The position numbers and the translations under genes are program-made. The notes under the pieces are model-generated. The model saw only the letters and a program-made list of their open reading frames with translations, was not told the origin of the DNA and did not search any database. Shown in pieces: positions 12,301 through 23,748 of a stretch of 64,000 nucleotides of DNA (the first letter of the stretch is position 1; every line of letters begins with the position of its first letter). The stretch is from Bryopsis sp. KO-2023 (Eukaryota > Chlorophyta > Ulvophyceae > Bryopsidales > Bryopsidaceae), in assembly GCA_030272585.1 (NCBI GenBank), contig BSYQ01000010.1, positions 2,418,001-2,482,000 of the forward strand, read 5' to 3'.

Positions 12301-12516
12301 TGAGCTCGGGTCGGTTAGGCCCAAATCGAAAGCACTAAATCAATAACGGACCACACCACATGGACGCTCAAATGGGGGCCGTTATTATTGAGTACCTAGT
12401 TTTAGTAATGAAAAAAAAAGGGTACTTGATGCCAACGGCCCCCATTTGAGCGTCCCTGTGGTGGGGTCCGCTATTGATTTAGTGCTCTCGACTCGGGCCT
12501 AGCCAACCCGAGCTCG
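12301..12516. repeat. long imperfect inverted repeat, 96-bp arms
   Basis: Arms 12301-12396 and 12421-12516 are about 85% complementary by hand count (14 mismatches in 96, no gaps), around a 24-nt loop. The outer end of the right arm reads GAGCTCGATTCC, resembling a Pol III B-box. No ORF lies inside. It could be a MITE-like element or a source of hairpin RNA. Confidence 0.85.
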
Positions 12517-12646
12517 ATTCCCTCTGTCGACCGACAGCCTCCAGTCGGTGGCTGTGAGTTGAAGCTCACGTTAATCAAACAACAACATCATCTTGTTCTT
12601 CAATTGATCGAGTCAGTTCCCAACCAGCATACTAACATGTGCTTAA

Positions 12647-13714
12647 TTGTGTTTCAGATCGGTTGCATCTTCAACGATCCGTAGGAGGGACGGCCAAGGA
12701 ATGAAAGCGATCAAGAATAATCACCAGGTGGGGCATCCCACCAAGACCTGTCTCGTTGCGTGTGTGTTAAAACAACCAAGCCCTTACAAAGTCGCACTCG
12801 CTCTGGCTCGCACGGAGTCGAGGCCGATGGTGTTCCGGCACTGCAGACGTCTCGGTGAAGTGGAGTCCAGGGCTGCAGTCTCAGCTCGGCTGAGTCTGGG
12901 CAGGGAAAATCAGTACGTCGTGACGAGGCAGTCTTGACCAGGCGTGTGTGTTTTCTCCCCCAGGTGTCGCGCGCCGCCATCGACTTCGGACTTCTTCGAA
13001 TCTGACGTTCATGGAGATCTTTCAGGTGTGCACAAAAATGCGGCAAGTATATGGGTGGGTGGGTGGGTGTTTTTTGGTTGAGAAAGACAAAAGGAGGATT
13101 TCTTTGTAAGCCACGGGAAAATAACAGGACCATCATAATGACTTTTATTGTGTCTTTCCATCTGTTCGTATCACTGGATGCTGGGTATCTTCTGCTGTGG
13201 GTTGTATTGACTTATTGATTGATTCACTTCCTGCGAGTTGATTTTCGAACGTGTCTACGTTTTCATAACAGCATTTCTGCTTGTGTCTTTTAAAAGAATT
13301 CAGCAGGAAACGTGGAGGGAGAACAATGAATGAATGACACTATGTAAAACAAGTAAATAATGTATCGATTGGTTGAACTTTCAAAAGACATACAGACACA
13401 TAAATTACATTGTGCAGTGGAGGAGAATATATGTGTGCAAAAGAGTATCAAGGCCAAGTTGTGTGAAAACATGACCCTGTGGTGTCAAACCACGCTCCGG
13501 AAGGCTGAGTATCGGCTGGAAAGTGAGAATCGCTGAGTGGAGGGAAAGACTGGATCAGAAGACAGTTTTTGATTTGCCTCCAGCTGAACAAACACTAGTG
13601 GACCTGCATCATGTTTTAGGAAGACTTTTTGATGCTGCCACGAAACCAGGCCAAAATAAGCTTCAACAGCCACACTGGCTCATGAAGAAGAAGCATGTAC
13701 AAAAAATTAAATAA
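12647..13714 (+). CDS. candidate gene, unidentified, model unresolved
   Basis: A terminal exon is plausible at about 13475-13714. It is open from 13475 to TAA at 13712-13714 and contains KVRIAEWRERLDQ and LVDLHHVLGRLFDAATKPG, with AATAAA signals at 13710 and 13728. Upstream, open stretches with usable splice sites lie at about 12658-12727 (ending at a gtgggg donor) and 12962-13020 (ending at gtgtgc). I could not join them into one frame with confidence. The terminal segment faintly recalls condensin-2 subunit H2 C-termini, but not enough to name it. Confidence 0.35.
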
Positions 13715-14639
13715 ATCTGCTCGGCAGAATAAAGCTGACGATCGTCCTGCTGTGGTTCTGCTTTTTTTTTTTTTTTTCCTACAACTTTTTTGGTCATTTT
13801 TCCGTAGCCATCTTCTTATCCAAAGGAATGACACCATTCTTTCGATCGTGCTGACTAACCACACAACAAAGAAAAAGTGTTGTCACAAGAAAAAAATCCA
13901 AATCATCATCACATTGCCGCTTCTTTTACTTTTCATTCTCGCTTTTTTTTTTTCTTCCACCCCCCCGACTCCAAGCAACCAATCCCAACCTGGCCTGAAA
14001 AAGAGCGATCCTCAAATGTTCTTCGCCTCCGAATAAGATTCGGCAGTCCACCAAATCCCCACAACGAAAGCACACCCAAAAATAGAAGGAGGCCACCTCC
14101 CGTGCCGCTCGATGCACAAGACTGTGAAACTCCACAAATACACACACTTTTACGAATGTATGTTTTTCAGAAAAATCTAGACCACCCCGTGGACTTCCCT
14201 GTCTTGTGATACCACCTGCCATGATGAAGGTCAATTTGGGCTGAAAAGAGAATTCCCAAAACCCTCCACTTTTCTCGCGTATGGGGACATGATGCATAAT
14301 TGTAATCTTAATTGTAATTGTAATCATGATTGCTCCGTCGAATAGCATGAAAGTTTATTCTTTGTCTAACACATGAGTTTTGTCCTCTCGATCCATACAA
14401 CCATCCATCTCCTTTCCCCTTTTGCCGCGGTACAATCTATCAGTAGGCAAGTCTAAGTGGGGCTTGGCTCTCCTTCGCATTCGTCAGGATCACTCTAATC
14501 ATGCACCCGCCAACTGACAGTATCTTCTTCTCACCCCCAGGTCAACCAGGATTTAACCGTAGCAGTATACAGGATCGAGTTTGATTTGTCCGTTCCTCGA
14601 ACGAAAAAGGATCCAGCGAGTAACTACCCAGCCCTTTCG
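13715..14639. other. spacer, nothing identified
   Basis: No supported exon. Frames on both strands at 13.9-14.3 kb overlap each other and show no motif. The end should hold the promoter of the gene starting at 14640. Confidence 0.5.
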
Positions 14640-17416
14640 ATGGCATCGATGAGAAGTGCCGCAGCCGTGATCTTGTTCGGCGTTGTGTGCTCGGCGCTTG
14701 AATCAGGTGTGCCATCGATTTCGATGATCCAAAAAAAAAGTTGAAAAGTTGCTGACGCGATGAGAATCACAACGGAAAGGTGCATCCTTGAGTCCTCTTG
14801 TGGCTCCCGATTTCATCACGAGCACTTTCGTGTGCTTGGTTCTAGGTGGTGTCGATCCCCCTCCAATACAAGATGATCATTCCGAATTAGGATGGTTCAA
14901 GCGACCCCAACAGTCGTTACCAGTGTCGTGTTCGGACGATAAAACCAAAAACAAAATCGTGAGTGGATGTTTGATACCCAGCACACTGAACAATATCTTC
15001 CGACTGTGACAAATTCACCAGATCCTAGCGACAAACTACTTCCCTTTCCCTGCTGTTTCAATTGAAATTAACCGGATGTGGGGATTCTCTTCAGGTACCA
15101 ATCGTGCTGCCCATATTCACCAAGAAATATGCTCTGAAGATTTCCATTGCGTACGAAATTCCTGGAGACGAGGTGGGATGCTTCTCAAGCTTGAAACTAG
15201 CTTCAAATTTCTCCCAGCATTTTCATTGGGCTGCCTAGCCGCCTTGGATTTAACAAAAGCTTTGTGCAGGATCCAAGTGCGGACGTTTCGGCCGCCACAT
15301 CAGCACAGATCAGAGGGCGGAGTCTCCTGCAAAGTCGCGAGCCGACCCACGGCGCATACTTCAGCATCAATCTGGAGAAGAAAGATGGAAAAGAAGTCCT
15401 CGACTTTGGTGATAATGTCAAGCTTGTGGGGTACCAAGGGCTTGATGGAAACGACTACGAAATGGTTACGCCTGAACATGGGTAGGAATTTTTGCCCCCT
15501 TCACACACGCTCTGTTCGGGTTTGCACTTTTGATGGAGGGGTTCGCAGGAGAGTTCAGGATGCAGAGATTTGTTTTATGTGGTAAATGACGCTGGAATGT
15601 CTGTCCCAGATCGACTCTGCTGCAGAATGTCGGACTTTGGGGTGTTCACAAAAACGGTTGCGGCTTTTCTGCATCGATTGATGTTGCAGTGCCCACAAGC
15701 GGGACCCTCAGCCTGCAAGTCAAGAATCCAGATAGTCCATACGCTGAGCCAGAGACTATTAAGCTAGATGTTGGCGTCGACGAAGGAATTGTTACCCAGT
15801 TCGGGCTGACGCTTGACCACTTGCTGTGTGCCACGGTTAATGGAGTCAGTGTCGAGGCGGTTTTGGATGGTCCAGAAATCGTGGAAAAGGTAAGGGCTTC
15901 ATAGCACCTATTAAATAGCATACGTAACGAAACGAACAAAGACGGCTCAATATGTACACCGATTGCTTCGTAACGGCCAAAAACTGAGCTTTGAATATCA
16001 ACGAAGGATGGACACTTTGAAGTCGAAACTGGAGCACCATACCATCTCCACATACGGCCAACAGCAGCCAATGGACTTCCAGATAATTACCAGTCCCTCT
16101 TTGAGAACATCTCCTTCAAAGTGTTATGGGGACGTCCAAGCAAGCTCAAAAATAGCGCTGAAATATTCCCCAGCTTGGAGGAGCCAGACATCGCCGGAGC
16201 AGAGCTTCACTTTAACCACCCTGGAATTTATCAGGCGGTATTGGTGGTGACAGACAAAGTGTCTGGTAAAAAAATATGCGTGCGAAGCTATAAGTTTCAC
16301 GCTGTGAAAAGTAAGTCAGGAGCAAATCTCTAGAAGAAAACCCTTCAATTTTGGAAAGCAAAAAACTGACGTTCATGAGCAAAAGAAGAGGGTTCTTATC
16401 GATGGTTTCATGACTTGTAGTTGCACCGCTTCAAGAGATTGACACAGAGCACGAAGTCATAGCGGGACTGTGCTTTTGCCATCCCAGCTCCCGAAAGTTC
16501 GGCCCCTGGTCCAGGGAATGCGCTGCAGGGATCAGCCATTTCTGCGAGCGCCACCAACGTAACAAAGCGTGCCATCCCGACAACGTGCACACTCTTTCCC
16601 ACCACCGCGACCCAGTGAGAAAGCTCGTCGACTATCGTTTATCTTCCTTCTTGCGAATTGTGTGCCCATCAGTTCTTTCTGATGAGCACAGAATCCCAAT
16701 TCCAGCGCTGCCACGGACAAAGACTTCTGACCAACATGAAGATCTGAGTTGGTGCAAGCTTTTCGCGGTCAACATGGCCTTCGGCGGGGAGCAATACCGC
16801 TATCCCGTGACAACTTCGTGCTCGTCACGGATCGTTGTGGCGTGCGAAGGAAAAGTGGTGCACTATTTGTCGGACCTCCACTTCAATGTGGTTCTTCGTG
16901 GTCGATATTCCAAGAGAACCAAAGGTAAGCGGTCTTTCTTTCCTAGTACCACACCAGTTGGTGAGAGATACCCATGAGCAAACGATCAACTGGCTGGTTT
17001 GCGCCAAAGCAGGTTATGTTACGGAGATCATCAAAGATCACACAGCCCCTGGAGTCTTCATCGCCACTGTGGACACCCCTTGCCCATACGAGGTGAATTC
17101 CATCAATTCCTTTGACGTTTGTTTCGCGGAGCAACACATTCACAGCAAGCATGCAAAAATTATGAGGTGTCTCCCTCGCCTTCTCGTGTTTCTCAATTGT
17201 TTTGTGGCGCAGGGCTTTGTGAAGGTTTTCCTTGACGAAAAAATTCACGGGATCCGCGTCACAGCGGCTCCCCTGGAGTACGTGGTAAAAGAAGAAGTAG
17301 CTGTGATCGCTCAGGGGTTCCAGATCCTTCCAAAGCGAGTGCACATAGAGAAGACTCATACATTGATCAAAGTCCACGAAAAACAGAGTTTCAAACCCCA
17401 GCAAACCTATTATTGA
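14640..17416 (+). CDS. secreted protein of unknown family with an Ig/PKD-like segment
   Basis: The proposed exons are 14640-14706, 14846-14958, 15095-15172, 15270-15481, 15566-15581, 15626-15889, 16007-16310, 16421-16924, 17013-17092 and 17213-17416, giving about 613 aa. The start is chosen because MASMRSAAAVILFGVVCSA is a clear signal peptide; a second ATG follows three codons later. Exon 7 ends in a beta-sandwich-like pattern (HFNHPGIYQAVLVVTD) as in PKD/Ig folds. Exon 8 is cysteine- and histidine-rich at its start. No transmembrane helix is obvious near the C-terminus (QSFKPQQTYY). I do not recognise the family. The 16-nt exon 5 and its 44-nt downstream intron are the weakest part; an alternative acceptor at 15548 would need a different donor in exon 4. 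Confidence 0.7.
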
Positions 17417-17538
17417 ATGTCGTTGCAACAATTCCAATTGGAATCGGGATGGGGAAAACTTGGTGTCCCAGCTGTGGACCGCTGGGTTTTTAAGAAATAT
17501 GTGAACCAGATTTAAAACCCTCTCTCGGTAGAACTTAC

Positions 17539-17925
17539 ATGACGCCATGGCGGACGCCAGGCACCAAACAAACAAACCCAGACGTGTGGGAGGCAATAAA
17601 CAACACTCACATATGGCATAAAGAGGCCATATCTACGCGGGTGCTACACGCTGCTGCACGGGAACCAGACCCCCCCCGTCTCGGTGCGGATGGAGCTCGC
17701 CGATCATCAGTCAATATAGGAAATTCATCCACTCAGGCTAGCAAAAAGACGCCGAAGGGGTTTCACAGAAGCACAGAACGTGTGACCCCAATCCATCGTG
17801 TGGAAAGACCCCAAAGCAGCTCGACGGGTGCTGCCCCTCCCCTTTCGGGGGTTGTTCCCAAAGCTCTCACACTTTTTCCGGTCTTTTTTGAAACCTCGGA
17901 CCCCATTACCACCTCCTATCAGTAA
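17539..17925 (+). CDS. open frame, possible N-terminal exon of the RING gene
   Basis: A 128-codon ATG frame ends just where the next supported exon begins (17923). Its composition is protein-like (S, T, P, R-rich, no homopolymers). No strong donor in the phase required by the next exon was found; gtggga at 17586 and gtttca at 17760 are weak options. A second start in another frame lies at 17548. It may be 5' leader rather than coding. Confidence 0.25.
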   Translation: MTPWRTPGTKQTNPDVWEAINNTHIWHKEAISTRVLHAAAREPDPPRLGADGARRSSVNIGNSSTQASKKTPKGFHRSTERVTPIHRVERPQSSSTGAAPPLSGVVPKALTLFPVFFETSDPITTSYQ

Positions 17926-19840
17926 CATTGAGGGAAGATATCTGGACCCAGTGTGTGGCCAACACTCTTCCCCCCCTTCGCCCTCCACCACTGATCTCTC
18001 TGAAATCGGTAAGTCACCCGTGACGTGGACGAGGAATATGCTGTCGGGCTGCTTTCACGCATGTTCCGATCAGCATCTGACGCTGACAGCAACGCAAAAA
18101 AAGGTGGTTCTTTAGCAATCGTAAACAAGATACTGTGTTTGGTGGATTGGGTGCGAGCCAGTGGACGCAATAAAAGCGCGGCAAATCCACTGTGGTTGGG
18201 CGGTGTGGCAAAGAAACGAGCGGCCGATCTTTCATTCGACCTAGAAAAATGGTGGGTATGGTTTTGAGTGGAGGTATCCTAATGTCCAATTGGACCGTTG
18301 CTTTGGTGTCGATTTTCAAGACGGCTCGAAATGAAGGCACGTGCGCGTGCACGTGCACGTGCACGTCGAGCGTTCCCATCTGATTTGTTTCTTTGCTGGG
18401 AAATTCGGGTGCGCCGCCTCTTCTTCGATTCAACCCCAACTTTCGGCTTCCCGTGGCGGCAGCACAGCAAAACGATTAGGGTTGTCGTAAGATCATGCCG
18501 AAACTCTGGCTTCCTGCAGCAAGAGGGTTTCGGAGCCTTAACGAATGGACACGCGCGCGCGAGGGATTTCTCCGGAATGGTGAGCGGAATAGCGCCGCCA
18601 TGTGACGCTGTCTGTTGCGTTTTTGCAGGAAGGAAGAGGGTGCGGCATCGTTTCGGAGATTTGCCACTCATTGGAAGAGAAACGGAAGGATCTGACCGCC
18701 CTCATCGGCAGACTCGAATCTGGCGAGCAACGGTGCGCTCAGATGTTACGGTTTTTGGAGGAAGAAAAGTCGCGATGGGTGCAAAAGCTGGAAGATGTGA
18801 AGGAGAACTCGGAAAGGGTCCAACGCCAACAGGATGAGGTCCAGCTTATGATTGAATTCCACAGGAGCCTGGGCAGTCCCCAAGACATTCGAAATGCTGT
18901 CAGGTGTGCCTAACACAAGGTTCCATCCCTGCAACTGTTTTTTTCCCCCACCCTTTTCGATCTCCTTTCAGAATTTTTGTTGGATGATGCGATTTTTGCA
19001 TGCTGCATGGCAATGGCATTTGACATACGTAGGTGTGTATATATGTTTGAATTCTAAAAATATATGTGTAAGGAACTGTTGCAATTGATGGGCGTGTTGG
19101 TTGCAGGAGAGCCCAATGTGTCGTGGAACAGGAGCTCCCAAGAGATGTGCATGTGAGTCTCAGCAACAGGAAGGCGTCAGCTGTACAACACACTGATTTT
19201 ACTCATTTCCTCCAGATTTTCTCAATGCTCAGCGACAGTGGTGCATCCACTCGGCCAACTATCCATCGCCAACTACTTTTCGCACCCAATGAAGAGCAGC
19301 ATGGGAATGAACCCCCCCCTAATATTTGGTTTCTTTGCTGTTTTGCTTGATTTGCACATTATTACTTTTTTACTTTTTGTACTAGTGCATGCTTCCACTC
19401 CTGAGAAGACCGAATAAAATGGTTTCTGTCCGTATCTGTTATTATACATGTGCTGTCTTTTTCTTTCCAACTACATATTGCACCCCCAGCTAGCCTGTCC
19501 ACTGGGAAAATGACTGATACCCCCCCCCTTTTTTGCATTTACTTTGTTTTTTTAACACACGTGTTTTTTCTAGGTCATGATAGGGGATTGCTTAAATTCT
19601 CGCCAGCAGCTGCATGTGAAGTCCTGCTTGTGTTGCATGCGGAAATTTTCTGCAAAAGATCTGCTGAAAGCATCCACCAGCAGCCGGTGTCGATTTTCGA
19701 TGCGGCCATGTGGCCATGCAGCGGTGTGTGGCGAATGTGCTGAGAAAATTTGGGCGACGTCGAAAAAATGCCCCACCTGCAGGGCAGAATTAACCAAAAA
19801 GCCGGTGATATTCAAACCTGGACGCTGGCAGCATTCTTGA
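17923..19840 (+). CDS. coiled-coil RING-finger protein, probable E3 ubiquitin ligase (5' end unresolved)
   Basis: Supported exons are 17923-18008, 18524-18579 (or 18520-18579), 18629-18903, 19107-19152 and 19574-19840, with matching phases. Exon 3 encodes a charged coiled coil of about 90 aa (SLEEKRKDLTALIGRLESG and onward). The last exon holds a C3HC4 RING: SCLCC, RPCGH, VCGEC, CPTCR, followed by a short tail ending GRWQHS. The order coiled coil then C-terminal RING resembles plant BOI/SBP-type and IAP-type ligases (family knowledge). A role in attaching ubiquitin is inferred from the RING alone. The first coding exon was not found; the strong gtaagt donor at 18009 shows that exon 17923-18008 is real. 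The second exon has a CAG/CAAG acceptor choice four bases apart, and phase favours the downstream one. Confidence 0.82.
18337..18369. repeat. (GTGCAC)n alternating purine-pyrimidine tract
   Basis: CGTGCA units repeat about four times in an intron (or 5' leader) of the RING gene. If translated in the frame opening at 18331 it gives (RA)n, but the splice model places it in an intron. Confidence 0.8.
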
Positions 19841-22800
19841 TGGTTTGCATCATTATAGTTGGTGGCTGGGGTTTTGTTTGGCTGATTATATTGTTGTGGT
19901 TGATGAGAGTTGAGAGTTTTGGGGGGGGGGGATGATAGGGGTTCAAATGAGCAATGAAAAAGTTCTTTAGGCGGTTGAGAGGTTGTTTTGTGTGTTTTTT
20001 CTGTTTTTTTTTTCAACTCACATATTACTGCTATTGAGACTTGAAGAAAGTGAATATATCTTGTGGAAAATTGGGGGGGGGGGGGGGGGGGGTTGAATGG
20101 CTTTTGGGTGAGTCCTATGGCAATGACCTGGGGAAAAAAAGAGTGAGAGTGAGAGAAACGGAAGTTGCTTAATGGGGGAAAAAAAATACAGACTTCAAAA
20201 TGTTTATCAATGGAAGGGTTTTTATTTGAAAAAATGGGGGGGGGGTGAAAGAAATATGTTTTCCGCTCACAAAGGAAAAGATGGAAAAAGAAAGAAAGTA
20301 AAACAAAAAGAGAAAGAAAAAGAAAAAGAAAAAAGAAAGAAAAACTGTAGATATTTTCAAAGACAAAAAGAGAAGAGGAGGAAAAAAAAAAAAAAAAAAA
20401 AAAAACAGAATGTGTTGGGAAGTTGCAACGTTTGTCACATGGTTGTGGTCTGTTGCATTTTTTTTCAGTTAAATTTGTACCATATCCACATATATTATTT
20501 TTTTTACTGTAGATATATTTGAATTGACTTGGGGGGTTGCTGAAAAAGTCCAAAAAGAGGCCAAAAAAAAATTGCCTCTGTGTGTATCTTTGTGTGTATG
20601 CTTGTGGTGTTGGAGAGATGGATTAGAAGACAAGAGGAGGAAAAAAACCAAGAAAATGTGAGAGGAACTCAGAATTTTTTTTTTTTTGAGTGATGGGGGA
20701 GGGGGGGGGGGGGGGGGAGTGAGGAAAAAAAATAATAAAATAAAAAAAAAGAGGACTTGAGATATTTGGTGAAGCCTTTTTACTTTCTTATTTTTCGTGG
20801 AGGAATTTCCCATGTGTGTGCGTGTGTTCTGATTATTTGTCCATGTCGGCCCGCTTCGCTAATAAACTGTGTGAAAAACCTTTCCAGCCAGAGTGGCCGA
20901 AATCATCCATCAGCATGGATATCTGGGCAATAAAAAAAAGAAAAAAAGAAAAGAATCTTTTGGTTATGATGATTGTTGAGGTTGTTTCAGTTTCAAATTG
21001 ATGGGGTGGGAAGTTTTCTGTTTTTTAAGTATGGAGGCAGAGGGGGGATTTTTTTTTTTTTTTGCGGGGGGGGGGGGGGGGTGTTTAAAAAAAAAAAAAT
21101 TTTTTGTAAATACCGGGGATTTTTTTTTTTTTTTGCGGGGGGGGGGGGGGAGTTTCAAAAAAAAAAAATTGTAGAGAAAGACAACGAAGAAGCAGTGGGA
21201 CACAGTGTTTTTCTCTTTTCTTTGTTTGGAATTTCTGTATATTCCTCTATTGTTCAACCTGTGGACGTCTTTTTGCTTTTTTCCCCTTTGCCAGGGTTTT
21301 TCCATGCACGTGATCCCCCTCTTTGCTATAGCCATGTCGATGGATTGTGCAACTGTTGCGTATGACAGGCTTTTTTTTAAATGAGGTTGGGTGATAAGCT
21401 GGGGAGAGGGGGACTTCTTGTGGCTCATATTTGCTCCAAAAAAAGAAAAAAAAGGGGGGAAAAAAGGGGGGCGTGAACATGCTGCATGGGAAAAAAAAAA
21501 GAAAAAAAAAAGAGAGGGATCAGAAAAACTTGACTGGGGCACAAACGAAAAAAAAAAAGGAAGTGCTACCTGGTCGTATTGAATTTTCCAATGTTGATGG
21601 ATCTGAAAAACAGTGGAAAATTCTCCTCCCCTTTTTTCCTTCCTAAAAAACAGTAGAAACAAGAAGAAGAGGAAAGGAGGGGGGGGGGGGGGGGAGGGGC
21701 TGGAAAATCTCACCGAATTGTTGGGGTTATTTGAACTGGTAAAAAAAAATGGCGAAGCATATCTATATGTTTCCAGAAGTACAATATCAAGATGGCTGCT
21801 TTCAAGGAAAGACTGTGCACCTTGTTCTATAATTTGAACACAAAAAGAAAAAAAAAAGAGAAAAAAAAAGAACTTTCTGGTTCTGCAATTTTTCCTTTTT
21901 ATTTTTCAAGCCTCATTATTATTTTTTTGGGTTTTTTCCCTTCTTGTGTTGATATCGCAGGATTCACACCGGATCCACTCGGATAGATTTTCATACGTAT
22001 ATATATTTGAAAAAAAAAAGGAAACAACGAAAAGTCGAAAAGTCGATGTTTTTTATGTTGTTATGGTTCATGATGATGAAGGGTAGAAAAATATGACAAA
22101 CCAGGATAGAGCATTATTTTTTTTTCATTTTTTTCCTCCATTTTTTTTGTTTCTTTCTTTTAATAGGGCTGCAGGTTGAGTATATTTCCTTTGTGTGCGG
22201 GGTTTTTGTCTTTTTTTTATTTTGGGGGGGAGGGGAAGGTGGGATTAAGTTCAAAAAAAAACAGAAATTGAAGAAACGTGTATGCAAATATGTTGGACAA
22301 GGTTTCATAGACCAAAAAAAAAACACATTAAAAATCTGTATATTTGAGCATCGTTTTTGATTCAGTGATTTCGTGGTGTATACTTGAAGACTCATAAAAA
22401 AAAATGAAATTTCAAAAGGGAACGAAATAATCAAACGAAGGGATGGTTTTTCTTCGGGGTGTTATTTCCCAGAACATAGTTTTGGCAAATATTCGGCAAA
22501 GTTTGGGGGTAGAACAATTAAGTTCAAAGGGTTAGTCATAAATGAAGGCTTTTGCTTATCAAAACCGTATTGAAAAATATCTATGACAGAACAGCTCAGC
22601 TCCCCATATCTCTTTTTTTTCGTTATTTTTTTTTATATTTGCTGGGTTTCGGGTTTTTTTTTTGTTTTTTTGGCTTCATAAAATGCAAAAGGGAAAAAAA
22701 ATGAACTGAAAAAGGAAAGCAAATTATATATCATTATTATCATTGAATGAACATTTTTTTGTTGCATGTTTGGATTGTATGCTGGGGGCCGATGAGTCCA

Positions 22801-23748
22801 TTGGCAAGGGCTGCTTTTTTCGTTTCTCTGTTTGAAAAAAAATACATCTGTATCATCCAGTTATCGTGGTTTTGTTCTGTTTCGTTTCTGTTCCAGGTTG
22901 GTTTTTCTTATTTCACCTTTTTTTTTCATCTGTTTTTTTTTTTTCATCTGATTTCTTGTCTTTTTCAGAGATGCAGTAAATCGAATGATGGAAAAAACGA
23001 AAAACGAAAGAAGGTGTATTTGGAGGGGTTGGAATTGAGGAAGGAGTATAAAAACATGTTGTTACTTCACCAGCTCTTGATTTTTTGTTTTTTTTCAAAG
23101 CATTTGATCAAACATCTTTTGCAATTGTCCGCAAATATCGCTTCAAATCAAATCGGCCTACTTACATGAATGTTGATTCCATCTGTTTGACTCGTCATAT
23201 CGTTTTTAATTTTAGTAAGATTCCATTCCAAGGAAAAAGAACAAACTTGAAAATGCATCCTACTAAACTGATCATAGGTAGAGAATTCCATTTGAAACTC
23301 AATCGGTTTCAAAAATTAAAAAAAGGGGAATGATCCACTGCCATCAGAGTTGATTCTTTGTTGTTATTTATGTTTGTTTGTTGTAATATTGGTTGATCAA
23401 TTGGGAGGAAAACCCAATGCATGAATTCTTACCCTGTCTTATCTCACTCTTCCTCTGTTATATTTTAGAAAAAACACACAAAAAACACCACCAATAAAAC
23501 TGGAAATTACCTGAAAATTCGACCCGAGAATCGCACACCAAACTCATCGTCTCTTTGGCCAAAGTAAAAGAATCCCCTCCTCCCCCCTTTTGAAATCACA
23601 GAATGTGCAGATTGATCAAACAAATCCACCACAGCCGAATCTTCGGCGAGCGGACTTTTATACAGATGTTTTTTTCGGGTCGTGAGTTTGCCTCTGTTGA
23701 TGGCACGCAGAATTTGTTGAGGGTTTCGAACGCCGACCGAAAATCTAA
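19841..23748. other. homopolymer-rich region, no gene supported
   Basis: Nearly 4 kb of A-, T- and G-runs, including a 20-nt G-run at 20073-20092 and a tandem T/G/A-run module at 21045-21169. Frames of up to 327 codons here are either antisense to the RING exon or strings of F, K, S and P. Nothing with splice-consistent coding character was found. A promoter for the 23749 gene should lie at its end. Confidence 0.6.
21045..21169. repeat. tandem duplication of a T-run/G-run/A-run module
   Basis: Two adjacent units (21045-21100 and 21115-21169) each read GGGGA, T13-15, GCG, a long G-run, a short spacer and A12-13. The G-runs are about 16 and 14 nt. Confidence 0.85.

Noticed and set aside
16943-17596. 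217-codon minus-strand ORF
   Set aside because: Antisense to the last exons of the secreted orphan gene, which have consistent splice phases on the plus strand.
19570-20553. 327-codon minus-strand ORF
   Set aside because: Its start is antisense to the RING exon and the rest reads through homopolymers (F, S, P, K strings). It has no motif.
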